Shown one piece after another: positions 17,841 to 27,364 of a stretch of 64,000 bases of DNA. A model generated the notes under the pieces. That model worked only from the letters and a program-made list of their open reading frames with translations. It ran no database searches and was not told where the DNA came from. A program made the position numbers and the translations under genes. Each line of letters starts with the position of its first letter. Within the stretch, counting starts at the first letter, position 1. The stretch covers positions 1-64,000 of the forward strand of contig NZ_JAPDOK010000003.1 in the NCBI RefSeq assembly GCF_026013415.1. The letters run 5' to 3'. The stretch comes from Sphingomonas caeni. GTDB lineage: Bacteria; Pseudomonadota; Alphaproteobacteria; Sphingomonadales; Sphingomonadaceae.

Positions 17841-18089
17841 ATGGTCGAACCTCTCCTCGCGGGCGCGAGCATCAGCATCAGCGATTTCAAGAAGAATCCT
17901 TCGGCCGCGATTGCCGCCGCGGACGGGTTTCCGGTCGCGATCCTCAACCACAACAAGCCTTCGGCATATCTGGTGCCGGCGGCGGCCTGGGCCGAGATGG
18001 TCGAGCGATTGGAAGATGCCGATCTCGCCGCGCTGGTCCGCGCGCGCGCCGACGAAGTGCCGGTGCCCGTCCGGCTCGATGACCTATAA
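17841..18089 (+). CDS. Phd/YefM-type antitoxin
   Basis: 82 residues from the ATG at 17841; a longer frame from 17799 is less likely because it runs through an AT-rich promoter-like zone. SISISDFKKNPSAAI with HNKPSAYLVPAAAW is the Phd/YefM DNA-binding N-terminus, and the acidic tail would bind the toxin. It overlaps the RelE-like toxin gene by 11 bases. Such antitoxins repress their own operon. Confidence 0.85.
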   Translation: MVEPLLAGASISISDFKKNPSAAIAAADGFPVAILNHNKPSAYLVPAAAWAEMVERLEDADLAALVRARADEVPVPVRLDDL

Positions 18090-18363
18090 CCTCGCCTTCC
18101 TGCCGAGCGCACTCAAGGAATGGGAAAAGCTCGGTGGCAATGTCCGGGCGCAGTTCAAGAAGAAGCTCGCCGAACGGCTGGAGGCGCCGCATGTCGAGGC
18201 CTCACGGCTTTCGGGAATGCCCGATTGCTACAAGATCAAGCTGCGCGCGGCGGGGTATAGGCTGGTGTACCGTGTCGATGACGCGGTGGTGACGGTAATC
18301 GTCGTGGCAGTGGGCAAGCGGGACCGGAATGCGGTGTACAAGGCGGCGGCGGGGCGGCTTTAG
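18079..18363 (+). CDS. RelE/ParE-family toxin
   Basis: 94 residues. [20 protein letters not shown] at the start and [31 protein letters not shown] in the second half are typical of RelE mRNA interferases that cut mRNA on the ribosome; the Arg in YRLVYRV and the basic end are retained. It is translationally coupled to the antitoxin and its stop overlaps the convergent dxs stop. Confidence 0.85.
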   Translation: MTYNLAFLPSALKEWEKLGGNVRAQFKKKLAERLEAPHVEASRLSGMPDCYKIKLRAAGYRLVYRVDDAVVTVIVVAVGKRDRNAVYKAAAGRL

Positions 18364-20285
18364 GCCCGCGCCCCGCCTTCGACCGCGGCTTCGTTCCAGC
18401 GCAGTGCCTTGAGCACCGTCTCGACGATCGCGTCGGCGTCGAGCCCGGCTTCGGCGTACTGCTTCTCCGGCTTGTCCTGGTCCTGGAAGACATCTGGCAG
18501 GCGCATCGTGCGGAGCTTGAGGCCCGCGTCGATCAGGCCCTGGTCGCTCGCCATGGTGAGGACATGCGCGCCGAGGCCGCCGATGCTGGCTTCCTCGACC
18601 GTCACCGCGACTTCGTGGCTGGTGAGCAGGCGGCGGATCAGCTCCTCGTCGAGCGGCTTGGCGAAGCGCAGGTCGGCGACGGTGGTCGAGAGCCCCTTGG
18701 CCTCGAGCGCATCGGCGGCCTTGAGCGCTTCCGCCAGCCGCGTGCCGAGCGAGAGGATCGCGACCTTGTGCCCCGTTCGGACGATCCGGCCCTTGCCGAT
18801 CTCGAGCCGCTCGGCGACTTGCGGAAGCGCCACCCCGGTGCCGTTGCCGCGCGGATAGCGGACCGCGATCGGCCCCGTGTCGTGGAGCGCGGCGGTATGG
18901 GTCATATGGACCAGCTCGGCCTCATCGGCCGCGGCCATCACCACCATGTTGGGCAAGGTCGCCAGATAGGTGACGTCGAAGCTGCCCGCATGGGTCGCGC
19001 CATCGGCGCCGACCAGCCCGGCGCGGTCGATCGCGAAGCGGACCGGCAGGTTCTGGATCGCGACGTCATGGACGACCTGGTCATAGGCGCGCTGGAGGAA
19101 GGTCGAATAGATCGCGCAGAAGGGCCGCATCCCCTGCGCGGCGAGGCCCGCGGCGAAGGTGACCGCGTGCTGCTCGGCGATGCCGACATCGAAGGCGCGG
19201 TCGGGATGGGCCTTGGCGAACCGGTCGATCCCGGTGCCCGATGGCATGGCGGCGGTGATCGCGACGATGGTGGGATCGCGGTCGGCCTCCTTGATCAGCT
19301 GGTCGCCGAAGACATTCTGATAGGCGGGCGGGCCCGGGGGCGCCTTGGCCTGTGCGCCGGTGATCACGTCGAACTTCTGGACGCCGTGATATTTGTCCGC
19401 CGCCGCCTCGGCGGGGGCATAGCCCTTGCCCTTCTTGGTGACGACATGGACGAGGATCGGCCCATGCTCGCTGTCGCGGACATTTTCGAGCACCGGGATC
19501 AGGTGGTCGAGATTATGCCCGTCGATCGGGCCGACATAGTAGAAGCCCAATTCCTCGAACAGCGTCCCGCCGGTCATCCAGCCGCGCGTGAACTCCTCGG
19601 CCTTGCCCGCGGCGAGGGTGAGGCGGCGCGAGACCTTCTGGACGACGCGCTTGGCGAGGCTCCTGAGGCCGAGATATTCGGACGAGGAGATCAGCCGCGC
19701 GAGATAGGCGGAGAGCCCGCCCACCGGCGGGGCGATCGACATGTCGTTGTCGTTGAGGATCACGATCAGCCGGTTGCCCGCGGCCTCGGCATTGTTCATC
19801 GCCTCATAGGCCATGCCGGCCGACATCGCGCCGTCGCCGATCACCGCGATCGCCTTGCCGGGCCGCTCGACGAGCTTGTTCGCCACCGCGAAGCCCAGTG
19901 CGGCGCTGATCGAGGTCGAGCTGTGCGCCGCGCCGAACGGATCGTACTCGCTCTCGCTGCGCTTGGTGAAGCCGCTCAGCCCCCCGCCCATGCGCAGCGT
20001 CCGGATGCGGTCGCGCCGGCCGGTGAGGATCTTGTGCGGATAGCATTGGTGCCCGACGTCCCAGATCAGCCGGTCGGCAGGGGTATCGAACACATAGTGG
20101 ATCGCGACGGTCAGCTCGACCACGCCGAGCCCGGAGCCGAGATGGCCCCCGGTGGTGCCGACCGCCGAGATCGTCTCGGCGCGCAGCTCGTCGGCGAGCT
20201 GGCGAAGGTCGGCGGGCTTGAGCTTGCGAAGGTCGTGCGGCGTTTCGACCGTGTCGAGCAACGGCGTCGGTGGCAGATCGGACAT
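18360..20285 (-). CDS. dxs: 1-deoxy-D-xylulose-5-phosphate synthase
   Basis: 641 residues. It condenses pyruvate and glyceraldehyde-3-phosphate, the first step of the MEP isoprenoid pathway. Thiamine diphosphate binding is visible ([15 protein letters not shown], with Mg-binding Asp), as are the early [16 protein letters not shown] segment and the transketolase domain [15 protein letters not shown]. The ATG at 20285 gives the normal family N-terminus; the upstream in-frame extension is not conserved in character. Confidence 0.95.
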   Translation of the reverse strand: MSDLPPTPLLDTVETPHDLRKLKPADLRQLADELRAETISAVGTTGGHLGSGLGVVELTVAIHYVFDTPADRLIWDVGHQCYPHKILTGRRDRIRTLRMGGGLSGFTKRSESEYDPFGAAHSSTSISAALGFAVANKLVERPGKAIAVIGDGAMSAGMAYEAMNNAEAAGNRLIVILNDNDMSIAPPVGGLSAYLARLISSSEYLGLRSLAKRVVQKVSRRLTLAAGKAEEFTRGWMTGGTLFEELGFYYVGPIDGHNLDHLIPVLENVRDSEHGPILVHVVTKKGKGYAPAEAAADKYHGVQKFDVITGAQAKAPPGPPAYQNVFGDQLIKEADRDPTIVAITAAMPSGTGIDRFAKAHPDRAFDVGIAEQHAVTFAAGLAAQGMRPFCAIYSTFLQRAYDQVVHDVAIQNLPVRFAIDRAGLVGADGATHAGSFDVTYLATLPNMVVMAAADEAELVHMTHTAALHDTGPIAVRYPRGNGTGVALPQVAERLEIGKGRIVRTGHKVAILSLGTRLAEALKAADALEAKGLSTTVADLRFAKPLDEELIRRLLTSHEVAVTVEEASIGGLGAHVLTMASDQGLIDAGLKLRTMRLPDVFQDQDKPEKQYAEAGLDADAIVETVLKALRWNEAAVEGGARA

Positions 20286-20449
20286 GCTTCGCCTGTACCC
20301 CAGTAGGGGCCTCAAGTCGAACGCTGTGATTCGGGAATTGCCGTGCAGATTCAGTGCAGCTTGCCGTAGCGGCATGCCGATAGTGCGAAGCGAAAGTTGA
20401 CACAAACTTGACACTGATCGCGCCCGTTCGGGCCGGTCGGTCTCGCGAT

Positions 20450-20513
20450 GTCAAAGAGCGGCCGCGGGGCTTCCGGCGCACCGAGCCAAGCAGGCGAAAT
20501 CCAACATTTCAAG
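20450..20513. repeat. Dispersed intergenic repeat, copy 3
   Basis: GTCAAAGAGCGGCCG opens it, followed by a GCCG/CGGC hairpin, then CAAGCAGGCGAAATCC and ACATTTCAAG. It matches 174-235 and 9152-9212. It lies 24 bases past the stop of zur. A tandem TTGACAC direct repeat occurs at 20397-20414, before the block. No gene is seen in 20286-20536. Confidence 0.75.
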
Positions 20514-20536
20514 ACGATTTCCGAGGGAGCGGCGGC

Positions 20537-21001
20537 TCACTCGCAGTCGGCGCATTTCCCGCGGACTTCGATCACCGGGCGCTCGGGCGAGAAACCCGCG
20601 CCCTTGGCCGCCGAGCGGACGCTTTTGGTGATCGCATCGTCGTCGATATGCGTGGTCTGGCCGCAGCTGTCGCAGACCAGGAAGATGCAATCGTGCAGGC
20701 AATCCGGATGCGCATTGGCGACATAGGCGTTGGCGCTCTCGACCCGGCGGGCAAGGTTGGAGCCGACGAACAGGTCGAGGATGCGATAGACGCTGTTGGC
20801 GGCGACGCGGCGGCCCTCGATCTTCGAGACCGCCTCGGCGATGTCATAGGCGGAGGCGGGCTTGTCGAAGCCGGCCAGCGCCTCGAACACGCGCTCGCGC
20901 ATCGCGGTCCATTGCTCGCCGGATTTCTCCAGCGTGGTCTGCGCGGCGCGGGTGAGGTCCGAACCGTGATGTTCGTGGTGATCGTGGGCGTGTGCAGCCA
21001 T
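20537..21001 (-). CDS. zur: Fur-family regulator, Zur type
   Basis: 154 residues. A His-rich N-terminus (AHAHDHHEHHG) precedes a winged helix. The C-terminal metal part has ANAHPDCLHDCIFLVCDSCG and closes with CADC, giving the two CxxC pairs of a structural zinc site. Zur represses zinc uptake genes when zinc is plentiful. It lies downstream of a MerC-domain gene on the same strand, with a 33-bp hairpin repeat between. Confidence 0.85.
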   Translation of the reverse strand: MAAHAHDHHEHHGSDLTRAAQTTLEKSGEQWTAMRERVFEALAGFDKPASAYDIAEAVSKIEGRRVAANSVYRILDLFVGSNLARRVESANAYVANAHPDCLHDCIFLVCDSCGQTTHIDDDAITKSVRSAAKGAGFSPERPVIEVRGKCADCE

Positions 21002-21052
21002 GGCACTGATTTAGGCGCCCGGAGCGCCTATCGCAATGGGCGCTTGTTTGTC

Positions 21053-21135
21053 GCGGTGCCGGCCCGCTCCCCCTCCCGGCCACCCTTACTTTAGTAGCCT
21101 ATGGGTGGCCGGGAGGGGGAGCGGGCCGGCACCGC
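21053..21135. repeat. 33-17-33 hairpin repeat, copy 1
   Basis: A perfect 33-bp inverted repeat, starting GCGGTGCCGGCCCGCT, encloses a 17-base loop (TTACTTTAGTAGCCTAT). The second copy at 36643-36725 has the same arm and loop lengths. Here it lies between merC and zur, just after the merC stop on the minus strand. Confidence 0.9.
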
Positions 21136-21156
21136 AAATCGGCGTGAGCCGACCAA

Positions 21157-21543
21157 TCAATAAGTCGCGCGGCGGTTGAGGTCGTGGCCGAGCGCGACGA
21201 GCGCCACGCCGACAAGGGTCCACCAGGTCTCGAACTCGCCATGCGGCAGCGACAGCGCGCCCGCCATGATGCCGATCCCGAACGCGCCCACCACCGCGGG
21301 CATCATATAGCCATGGCTCATGATGCCGCGGCCGAGCGCGACCACGCCGAACAGGATCGCGAGCGTCAGCCCGATTTCGTGGATCGCGGGGTTGAGCAGG
21401 CCGCCGGCCGCCGAGAAGACCGCGAGGAAGATCGTCGTCGCCAGGCAATGCGCAAAGCACAGCCCGCTCATACCCATCGCAATGCGATCGATACGTGAGT
21501 CGAGGCCGCCCCAGATGCGGGTCAGGGAGAGAGTCGCCGGCAT
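21157..21543 (-). CDS. MerC-domain membrane protein
   Basis: 128 residues with four membrane helices. The MerC-type sequence SGLCFAHCLATTIFLAVF carries the two cysteines (CFAHC) expected in the first helix of these metal-ion transporters. A role in mercury is not implied; in sphingomonads such a gene often sits beside zur, so zinc or another metal is plausible. It is the promoter-proximal gene of a likely merC-zur unit. Confidence 0.8.
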   Translation of the reverse strand: MPATLSLTRIWGGLDSRIDRIAMGMSGLCFAHCLATTIFLAVFSAAGGLLNPAIHEIGLTLAILFGVVALGRGIMSHGYMMPAVVGAFGIGIMAGALSLPHGEFETWWTLVGVALVALGHDLNRRATY

Positions 21544-21568
21544 GGGAGACGATATAACCCCGCGATCC

Positions 21569-21586
21569 TTAAGTTACAACATATCA
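21569..21586. promoter_or_regulatory. Candidate Zur box upstream of merC-zur
   Basis: On the minus strand the site reads TGATATGTTGTAACTTAA, centred about 35 bases upstream of the merC start. GTT-GT-AAC with an AT-rich left flank resembles alphaproteobacterial Zur sites (GTTATAATATAAC type). The right half is degenerate, so this is only a candidate. Confidence 0.35.
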
Positions 21587-21615
21587 TTGCGGGAAAAATC
21601 GGGACAGCGAGTGAT

Positions 21616-22593
21616 CTAGCCCAGCCAGTTGTGGCGTGCGGCGAAGGCCATGAAGAGTTCGGGCCAGACCTGGATCGGCTTGCCCGCGGTGAAGCGCAGC
21701 CCGAAGCCATGGCCGCCCTCCTCGAAGACATGCGTCTCGACCGGCACCCCCGCCGCCTTAAGCGCGTCGCGCAGGCGGAGCGTGTTGGCGACGGGGAGGA
21801 CGGGGTCGTCCTCGGCATGGCAGAGGAAGCAGGGCGGGGTGGCCTTGCTCACCTGCGCGTCGAGCATCTGCCAGCCGGGGCCGCTCGCCGGGACCTGGGT
21901 GGTGGTGCCGAGCGTGGTACCCTGCTGCGCGCCCAGGAACGGGTCCATCGCGATCGCGGGATACATGGGGGCGGCGACGATCGGCCTGGCGTCCTGCGTG
22001 TCGGCGGCGTCGACGGGGGTGTAGACCTTCTCGGCGTGGCGCGTGGCGAGATCGCCGCAGACATGGCCACCCGCCGAATAGCCGAGCGCGGCCACCCGCT
22101 TGGGATCGATCTTCCACTCGGCGGCGCGGTGGCGGATCAGCCGCATCGCGCGCTGGGCGTCGGCGAGCGCGACGTTGCGCGGCTTGTCCCAGCCCTGGCC
22201 GGGGAGGCGGTAGAAACAGACGAACGCCGTCACCCCGCGCTCGGCGAGCCAGGCTGCGAGCTCATAGCCCTCCTTGTCCATCACCACGCGCTGATAGGCG
22301 CCGCCCGGGGTGATCATCAGCGCCGCGCCGTTGGGGCTCTTCGCGGGGAAGACGTCCATGCGCGGGGTGCGGACCCTGACCATCGCGCGGTCGAGGATGG
22401 CGGGGTCCTTGCTGCGCTCGAGCACTTCGTCCTTGAGTGCGGGATCCTTGAGTCCGGGCGCCTCGCCGGGCCACAAATTGACGCTGAAGGCGGGCTGGGG
22501 ATGACCCGCATCGGCCGCGCGCGCGGTGGCGGGGAGGATCGTGGCGGCGGCTAGCGCGGTCCCGATCACGGTGCGGCGGTCTACCGGTGTCAT
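21616..22593 (-). CDS. Exported alpha/beta-hydrolase (esterase)
   Basis: 325 residues. An N-terminal DRRTVIG segment followed by a hydrophobic stretch and ATARAAD suggests a Tat-type signal peptide. The nucleophile elbow GYSAGGH is near residue 173, with Asp in AEDDPVLP near 265 and His in EEGGHGFGLR near 299. The oxyanion-type LMITPGGAYQRV is also present. It resembles pectin/xylan acetylesterase-like hydrolases (BD-FAE or Axe family). Substrate unknown. Confidence 0.8.
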   Translation of the reverse strand: MTPVDRRTVIGTALAAATILPATARAADAGHPQPAFSVNLWPGEAPGLKDPALKDEVLERSKDPAILDRAMVRVRTPRMDVFPAKSPNGAALMITPGGAYQRVVMDKEGYELAAWLAERGVTAFVCFYRLPGQGWDKPRNVALADAQRAMRLIRHRAAEWKIDPKRVAALGYSAGGHVCGDLATRHAEKVYTPVDAADTQDARPIVAAPMYPAIAMDPFLGAQQGTTLGTTTQVPASGPGWQMLDAQVSKATPPCFLCHAEDDPVLPVANTLRLRDALKAAGVPVETHVFEEGGHGFGLRFTAGKPIQVWPELFMAFAARHNWLG

Positions 22594-22756
22594 GGGGGCA
22601 CTGTGCCGCGAATTGTGGAGCAGGGCAATCAGGTAGGCCGGGCGAACGCTCTAGGGGACGCCGCCCGGCCATGCCCGCAGTCTCTATCTGGGTTTTTCCT
22701 CCTCCGTCGCCATTGAACCTGCGGTAATCCGAATTGCCGCTGCGCCAGCCCGAGGC

Positions 22757-23428
22757 TCAGGCGCCGAGGAAATGCGCCTGCGCCGCCTCGGTCGCGTTGA
22801 TCGCGAGCAGCGTGCGCCCCTCGCCGGCGTTGCGCGGGCGGCCGCCGCGGTCCGACGCGGCGTCTAGCACGCGGTCGAGCAGTGCCTGGCCTTCCTCCCA
22901 CCAGCCGATCCCGCTCGCGGCGTTGAGGTGCCCTTGCGGCCCGGCATCGACGTGGAAGCTGCCCCAGGCGTTGGCGAGTTCGCGCGCCCGGTGGGTGGAG
23001 ACCCAGGGATCGTCGCTGCTTGAGACGAGGATCGAGGGGAAGGGGAGCGGCTTGGCCGGCGCCGGGCGGAAGGTGGCGAGCGCCTTCGACGCGCCGGTGC
23101 GGTCGACATCGGCAGGGGCGACGAGCAGCGCGCCCGCGACCGGCCAGCCGAACGGTTGCCCGGCGAGCTCGGCCCACCAGGCGACGGCGAGGCAGCCCAG
23201 GCTGTGCGCGGCGAGCACCACCGGCGCCTGCGCGCCGCGGATCGCCTGGTCGAGCTTGGTCACCCAGGCGTTGCGATGGGGGGCATCCCACATGCCCAGC
23301 TCGACGCGGGTGGTGTCGGGGCGCGACTGCTCCCACAAAGTCTGCCAGTGCGAGGGGCCCGATCCGCCGAGACCGGGGACGGTGAGGATCAGCGGCGAAC
23401 CGCTGTCGATGGAGGTAAAGACGGACAT
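22757..23428 (-). CDS. RBBP9/YdeN-family serine hydrolase
   Basis: 223 residues. LILTVPGLGGSGPSHWQTLWE at the start, the AAHSLGCLAVAWWA nucleophile elbow, DDPWVS (Asp) and GPQGHLNAASGIG (His) are hallmarks of the RBBP9/YdeN small alpha/beta hydrolases. It has no signal peptide, so cytoplasmic. The real substrate is unknown. It lies alone, divergent from the oxygenase gene downstream. Confidence 0.85.
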   Translation of the reverse strand: MSVFTSIDSGSPLILTVPGLGGSGPSHWQTLWEQSRPDTTRVELGMWDAPHRNAWVTKLDQAIRGAQAPVVLAAHSLGCLAVAWWAELAGQPFGWPVAGALLVAPADVDRTGASKALATFRPAPAKPLPFPSILVSSSDDPWVSTHRARELANAWGSFHVDAGPQGHLNAASGIGWWEEGQALLDRVLDAASDRGGRPRNAGEGRTLLAINATEAAQAHFLGA

Positions 23429-23552
23429 TCCGATCTCCCAAGGGAGGTGTGGCCGGAAGCCGTTGGATAATTCCTATCAAATTAGTGTGCAATAAGTGTG
23501 CGGCGGAGTGCGGCGCTGGTGCGCCGGGATGATCCGCGATAGAGGCGGGCCC

Positions 23553-24497
23553 ATGGCGAAGTCAGTGCTCGACGTCGAGGAAGCGCGGCTTCGGACCGCG
23601 GAAGGGCTGAAGCTGTGCCTCGCCGGCGACGAGGCGGGGGGGATCGCGCGCTACCATGGCTGTCTGCTGCCCGAGGTCGCGGGGAAGCTGGGGCTGATGG
23701 TGCATCTCCGGATGATGGAAGGCGCGGGCAGGACCCTCGCGGCGGATCAGTTGCGGACGATGATGCTGCGCAAGGGCAACGACATCACCTATGCATCGGT
23801 GGCGCCCAATGCCTCGCCCGAGGATGCCGTCGCCGAATATGAGGACCGGTTCGCGCGGGGCATGGGTAATGCCGTGATGATCGAAGCCTATCTGCGTGCG
23901 CTGGGCCGGCTCGGGCGGACCGATCGCGTCGCCGCGATGTTCGATACGGCGCGGCTGCTCCACCGCACCCGGATCGGCGATCACGAAGCGGTGGCGCGGG
24001 CGATGCTCGAGGCCGAGCCGGACTTCACCTATGGATCGGAGACGATCACACGGCAGATGCGGTACCGCCACCGGATCGAGCGGCTGGGCAACCCGGTTTA
24101 CGACGCGCTGCTTGCCGAGATCCGGGCCGAGATTGCGGCGCATTGCGCGCGCTGGGCGGCGAGCGGCCATCCGCTGGCGCGGCTGGTGCCGGATGCGGTC
24201 GAGATGAAGAGCTGGGCGATGATCGCGCGCGCCGAGGGGCATAATGTCCGCCACGTCCATCCCTATGGCTGGGTGACGGCGATCTATTATCCGGCGGGGC
24301 TGCCCGAAGGGAGCATGGGCGGCCAGCTTCGCGTCGGCGGATGGCAGGACCCGCCCCCGCCGGGCTGGCCCGACGTGTCGATTACGCCCGAGCCGGGGCT
24401 GCTGGTCATCCTGCCTTCCTGGTACGTCCATTGGACCGAGCCGACCCGCGCCGCGGGCGCGCGGCTGGCGATCACCACCGAAGCGGTGGCGGCCTGA
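23553..24497 (+). CDS. Putative 2OG-Fe(II) oxygenase
   Basis: 314 residues from the ATG at 23553. The C-terminal ~110 residues carry the putative 2-oxoglutarate/iron oxygenase pattern: HNVRHVHPYGWVTAIYYPAG, GGQLRVGG, and EPGLLVILPSWYVHWTEPT with a final RLAI. The two His and the conserved Arg would bind iron and 2OG. The N-terminal half is helical, perhaps TPR-like. The substrate is unknown, possibly a protein side chain. tlyA follows after five bases. Confidence 0.75.
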   Translation: MAKSVLDVEEARLRTAEGLKLCLAGDEAGGIARYHGCLLPEVAGKLGLMVHLRMMEGAGRTLAADQLRTMMLRKGNDITYASVAPNASPEDAVAEYEDRFARGMGNAVMIEAYLRALGRLGRTDRVAAMFDTARLLHRTRIGDHEAVARAMLEAEPDFTYGSETITRQMRYRHRIERLGNPVYDALLAEIRAEIAAHCARWAASGHPLARLVPDAVEMKSWAMIARAEGHNVRHVHPYGWVTAIYYPAGLPEGSMGGQLRVGGWQDPPPPGWPDVSITPEPGLLVILPSWYVHWTEPTRAAGARLAITTEAVAA

Positions 24498-24502
24498 GCC
24501 CC

Positions 24503-25234
24503 ATGGCCAAGATGCGCGCCGATCAGATGCTCGTCGACCGTGGACTGGCGGAGAGCCGGACGCGGGCGCAGGCGCTGATCATGGCCGGGCTGGTGTTCGC
24601 GGGCGACCGCAAGATCGACAAGCCCGGCCAGCCGGTTGCCGACGATGTCGCGCTGGACGTGCGCGGGCGCGATCATCCCTGGGTGTCGCGCGGCGGGATC
24701 AAGCTGGCGCACGCGCTTGATCATTTCGGCTGGGACGTGAGCGGCGCGGTGGCGATCGACGTGGGGTCCTCGACCGGGGGCTTCACCGATGTGCTGCTGA
24801 GCCGGGGCGCCGCCCGCGTCTATGCCGTCGATTCGGGGACCAATCAGCTTGCCTGGAAGCTGCGGCAGGACCCGCGCGTGATCGTCCATGAACAGACCAG
24901 CGCGCGCATCCTGACGGCAGCGCATATCCCCGAGACCGTAGATCTGGTGGTGTGCGACGCGAGCTTTATCGGGCTCGCCAAGGTGCTCGAGGCGCCGCTC
25001 GGTTTCGTGCGGCCCGGCGGGCGGCTGGTCGCGCTGATCAAGCCGCAGTTCGAGGCCGGGCGCGAGGAGGTGGGGAAGGGCGGTGTCGTCCGCGATCCCC
25101 AGGTGCACGAGCGCGTGTGCCGCGAGGTTTCGGACTGGCTCGTGTCGAAGGGCTGGACCGTCGAGGGCATCGCCACCAGTCCGATCACCGGGCCCGAGGG
25201 CAATGTCGAGTTCCTCATTGCTGCATATTGCTGA
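24503..25234 (+). CDS. tlyA: TlyA-family rRNA 2'-O-methyltransferase
   Basis: 243 residues. The N-terminal S4 RNA-binding domain (MRADQMLVDRGLAESRTRAQ) is followed by a SAM-dependent RrmJ-like fold: VSRGGIKLAHAL, AIDVGSSTGGFTDVLL, and DLVVCDASFIGLA, with LIKPQFEAGRE. TlyA methylates cytidine 2'-OH in 16S and 23S rRNA in some bacteria. It is coupled to the oxygenase gene upstream. Confidence 0.9.
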   Translation: MAKMRADQMLVDRGLAESRTRAQALIMAGLVFAGDRKIDKPGQPVADDVALDVRGRDHPWVSRGGIKLAHALDHFGWDVSGAVAIDVGSSTGGFTDVLLSRGAARVYAVDSGTNQLAWKLRQDPRVIVHEQTSARILTAAHIPETVDLVVCDASFIGLAKVLEAPLGFVRPGGRLVALIKPQFEAGREEVGKGGVVRDPQVHERVCREVSDWLVSKGWTVEGIATSPITGPEGNVEFLIAAYC

Positions 25235-25255
25235 TCGGACTATTGGTTCATCCAT

Positions 25256-25272
25256 GGTTCAGCCGCTGAACC
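25256..25272. promoter_or_regulatory. Perfect 17-bp palindrome before the TonB receptor
   Basis: GGTTCAG-CCG-CTGAACC lies 43 bases upstream of the receptor start. It may be an operator or part of the tlyA transcription end; it lacks a T-run, so the first is slightly more likely. Confidence 0.35.
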
Positions 25273-25314
25273 GTGTTATTGCGCTATAGCAACAATACAC
25301 GATTGGGGTGATCG

Positions 25315-27240
25315 ATGTTGAGGGAGACCCTGCGGCTTTCGGCCGCGGCGATGGCGCTGCTCATCACCATGCCGGCACTGGCCCAGCGCACCGACGACAA
25401 TGCCGTGACGCAGGCCGAAGACGCCTTCGGCACCAGCGTCGGCGAGGAGTCGATCGGCATCTACAATGATTTCGACGTCCGCGGTTTTTCGCCCGTGGAC
25501 GCGGGCAATGTCCGGATCGAAGGGCTGTATTTCGACATGCAGACCGGGCTGACCGGACGCGTCTCCGATGGCTCGACGGTCCGCGTCGGCCTTTCCGCGC
25601 AAAGCTATGCATTCCCGGCGCCCACAGGCATCGCCGATCTGTCGCTTCGCAAGCCCGGCGCCAGGCGGCTGATCTCGGCGGGGGCGGGGTTCGGGCCGTG
25701 GAATGGCGGCTATGCCGATGTCGATGTCCAGCTGCCGATCGATGGCGAGCGGCTCGGCCTCGCGGCGGGGATGGGCATCTATCGCTACGGCCAGCCCTAT
25801 GGCGGTTCGCCGCAGGATTTCTCGCTGGGCGCGGTGGCGCGCTGGGCGCCGCGGCCGGGCGTCGAGATCATGCCCTTCTGGAGCCGCATCCGCGACACCG
25901 ACAACGAAGCGCAGCCGCTGCTCTTCACCAGCGGCGATTTCCTGCCCAAGCGCTTCAAGCGCAACGAATTCTACGGCCAGCACTGGGCCGACGACAATAG
26001 CGAGCAGACCAATTACGGCCTGCTCGCGCGCGCCGATCCGGCCGGGTTCGAGGTGCGGCTGGGGGTGTTCCGCTCGATCTTCGACAGCGATACCTCGGCG
26101 GTCGATCTGCTGTTCGATACCGCGCCCGACGGATCGGTCGGCAAGCGGCTGATCGTGCTTGAAAATGGCGACAAGTCCGCCTCGACTTCGGGCGAGCTAC
26201 GCGTCTCGCGCCATTTCGACGAGGGGGTGCGTAGGCATACGCTGATCGCCTCGGTGCGCGGCCGCGCGCAGGACCGGCGCTATGGCGGCGCGGCGCTGGT
26301 CGATCTGGGCGCCTCGACCAGCCTGGGCGAGGATTTCCGCCCGGAGCCCGTCACTACCCAAGGGCCCAAGACCCAGGACCGCGTCCGCCAGACCACCTTC
26401 GGCGTGGCGTATCAGGGCCGCTGGCGCGGGATTGGCGAGCTGGGTTTCGGTATCCAGAAGACCGATTACACCAAGCGCATCACCGATCCGAACCCGGCGG
26501 TGATCTTCCCCGAAAGCCATGACGCGCCGATCCTGTTCAGCGCAACCGCGGCCTTTTATGCGACGCCGAAGCTGGCCTTCTATGGCGGCTATACGCGCGG
26601 GCTCGAGGAGAGCCCGGTCGCCCCGCGCGAGGCGGTCAACCTCAACGAGGCGCCGCCCGCGATCCGCACCCGCCAGGCCGATGCCGGGGTGCGCTGGAGC
26701 GTCGGCAAGATCACCGCGGTGGTCGGCGTGTTCGATGTCGAAAAGCCCTATTTCAACCTCGATCCGGCGCTGCGCTTCCGCCAGCTCGGCATGGTCCGCA
26801 ACCGGGGCATCGAATTCTCGGTCGCGGGACAGATATTGCCCGGACTCAATGTCGTGGCGGGCAATGTTCTGATCGATGCCAAGGTTTCGGGCGAGGAGGT
26901 GCGCAACGGCACGATCGGCGCGCGCCCGGTCGCGAGCTTCCGGCGGCACACGATCCTGAGCCTGGACTACCGGCTGCCCAATTCGCCCTTCTCGTTCGAC
27001 GCCTTCGCCGAGGGGACGAGCGACCGCGTCGCCAATTCGGCGAACACGCTGTTCATCCCGACCCGCGCGGTCCTCAATCTCGGCACGCGTTACCGGTTCA
27101 AGCTGGGCGAAGCCGATGCGCTGTTCCGCTTCCAGGTGGCGAACGTGACCAACACCTTCGGCTGGTCGAACGGCAACAGCGGCTTCTACGTCCCCAACGG
27201 ATCGCGCCGCTTCTCGATGAGCGTTGCGACGGACATCTGA
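25315..27240 (+). CDS. TonB-dependent receptor-like outer-membrane protein
   Basis: 641 residues with a signal peptide ending ALAQ. The remains of a plug domain (NDFDVRGFSPVDAGNVRIEGLYFD) precede a beta-barrel of repeated aromatic-rich strands. The chain is short for a TonB receptor with a full plug, and no clear TonB box is visible. It lies upstream of an RND adaptor and pump gene in the same direction, 124 bases away, suggesting shared regulation. Substrate not determinable. Confidence 0.8.
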   Translation: MLRETLRLSAAAMALLITMPALAQRTDDNAVTQAEDAFGTSVGEESIGIYNDFDVRGFSPVDAGNVRIEGLYFDMQTGLTGRVSDGSTVRVGLSAQSYAFPAPTGIADLSLRKPGARRLISAGAGFGPWNGGYADVDVQLPIDGERLGLAAGMGIYRYGQPYGGSPQDFSLGAVARWAPRPGVEIMPFWSRIRDTDNEAQPLLFTSGDFLPKRFKRNEFYGQHWADDNSEQTNYGLLARADPAGFEVRLGVFRSIFDSDTSAVDLLFDTAPDGSVGKRLIVLENGDKSASTSGELRVSRHFDEGVRRHTLIASVRGRAQDRRYGGAALVDLGASTSLGEDFRPEPVTTQGPKTQDRVRQTTFGVAYQGRWRGIGELGFGIQKTDYTKRITDPNPAVIFPESHDAPILFSATAAFYATPKLAFYGGYTRGLEESPVAPREAVNLNEAPPAIRTRQADAGVRWSVGKITAVVGVFDVEKPYFNLDPALRFRQLGMVRNRGIEFSVAGQILPGLNVVAGNVLIDAKVSGEEVRNGTIGARPVASFRRHTILSLDYRLPNSPFSFDAFAEGTSDRVANSANTLFIPTRAVLNLGTRYRFKLGEADALFRFQVANVTNTFGWSNGNSGFYVPNGSRRFSMSVATDI

Positions 27241-27364
27241 CGCGGGGCGCCGGACACGCGCTTTCGGTTTGGAAACACCGGGGCAATAGTGATCGCCCAG
27301 AGCCCGAAACCAAGGGCTCCGCCCTTGCGTTTCCACCCCCGTGCGGGTTAGCCGCTAAGGTTCG

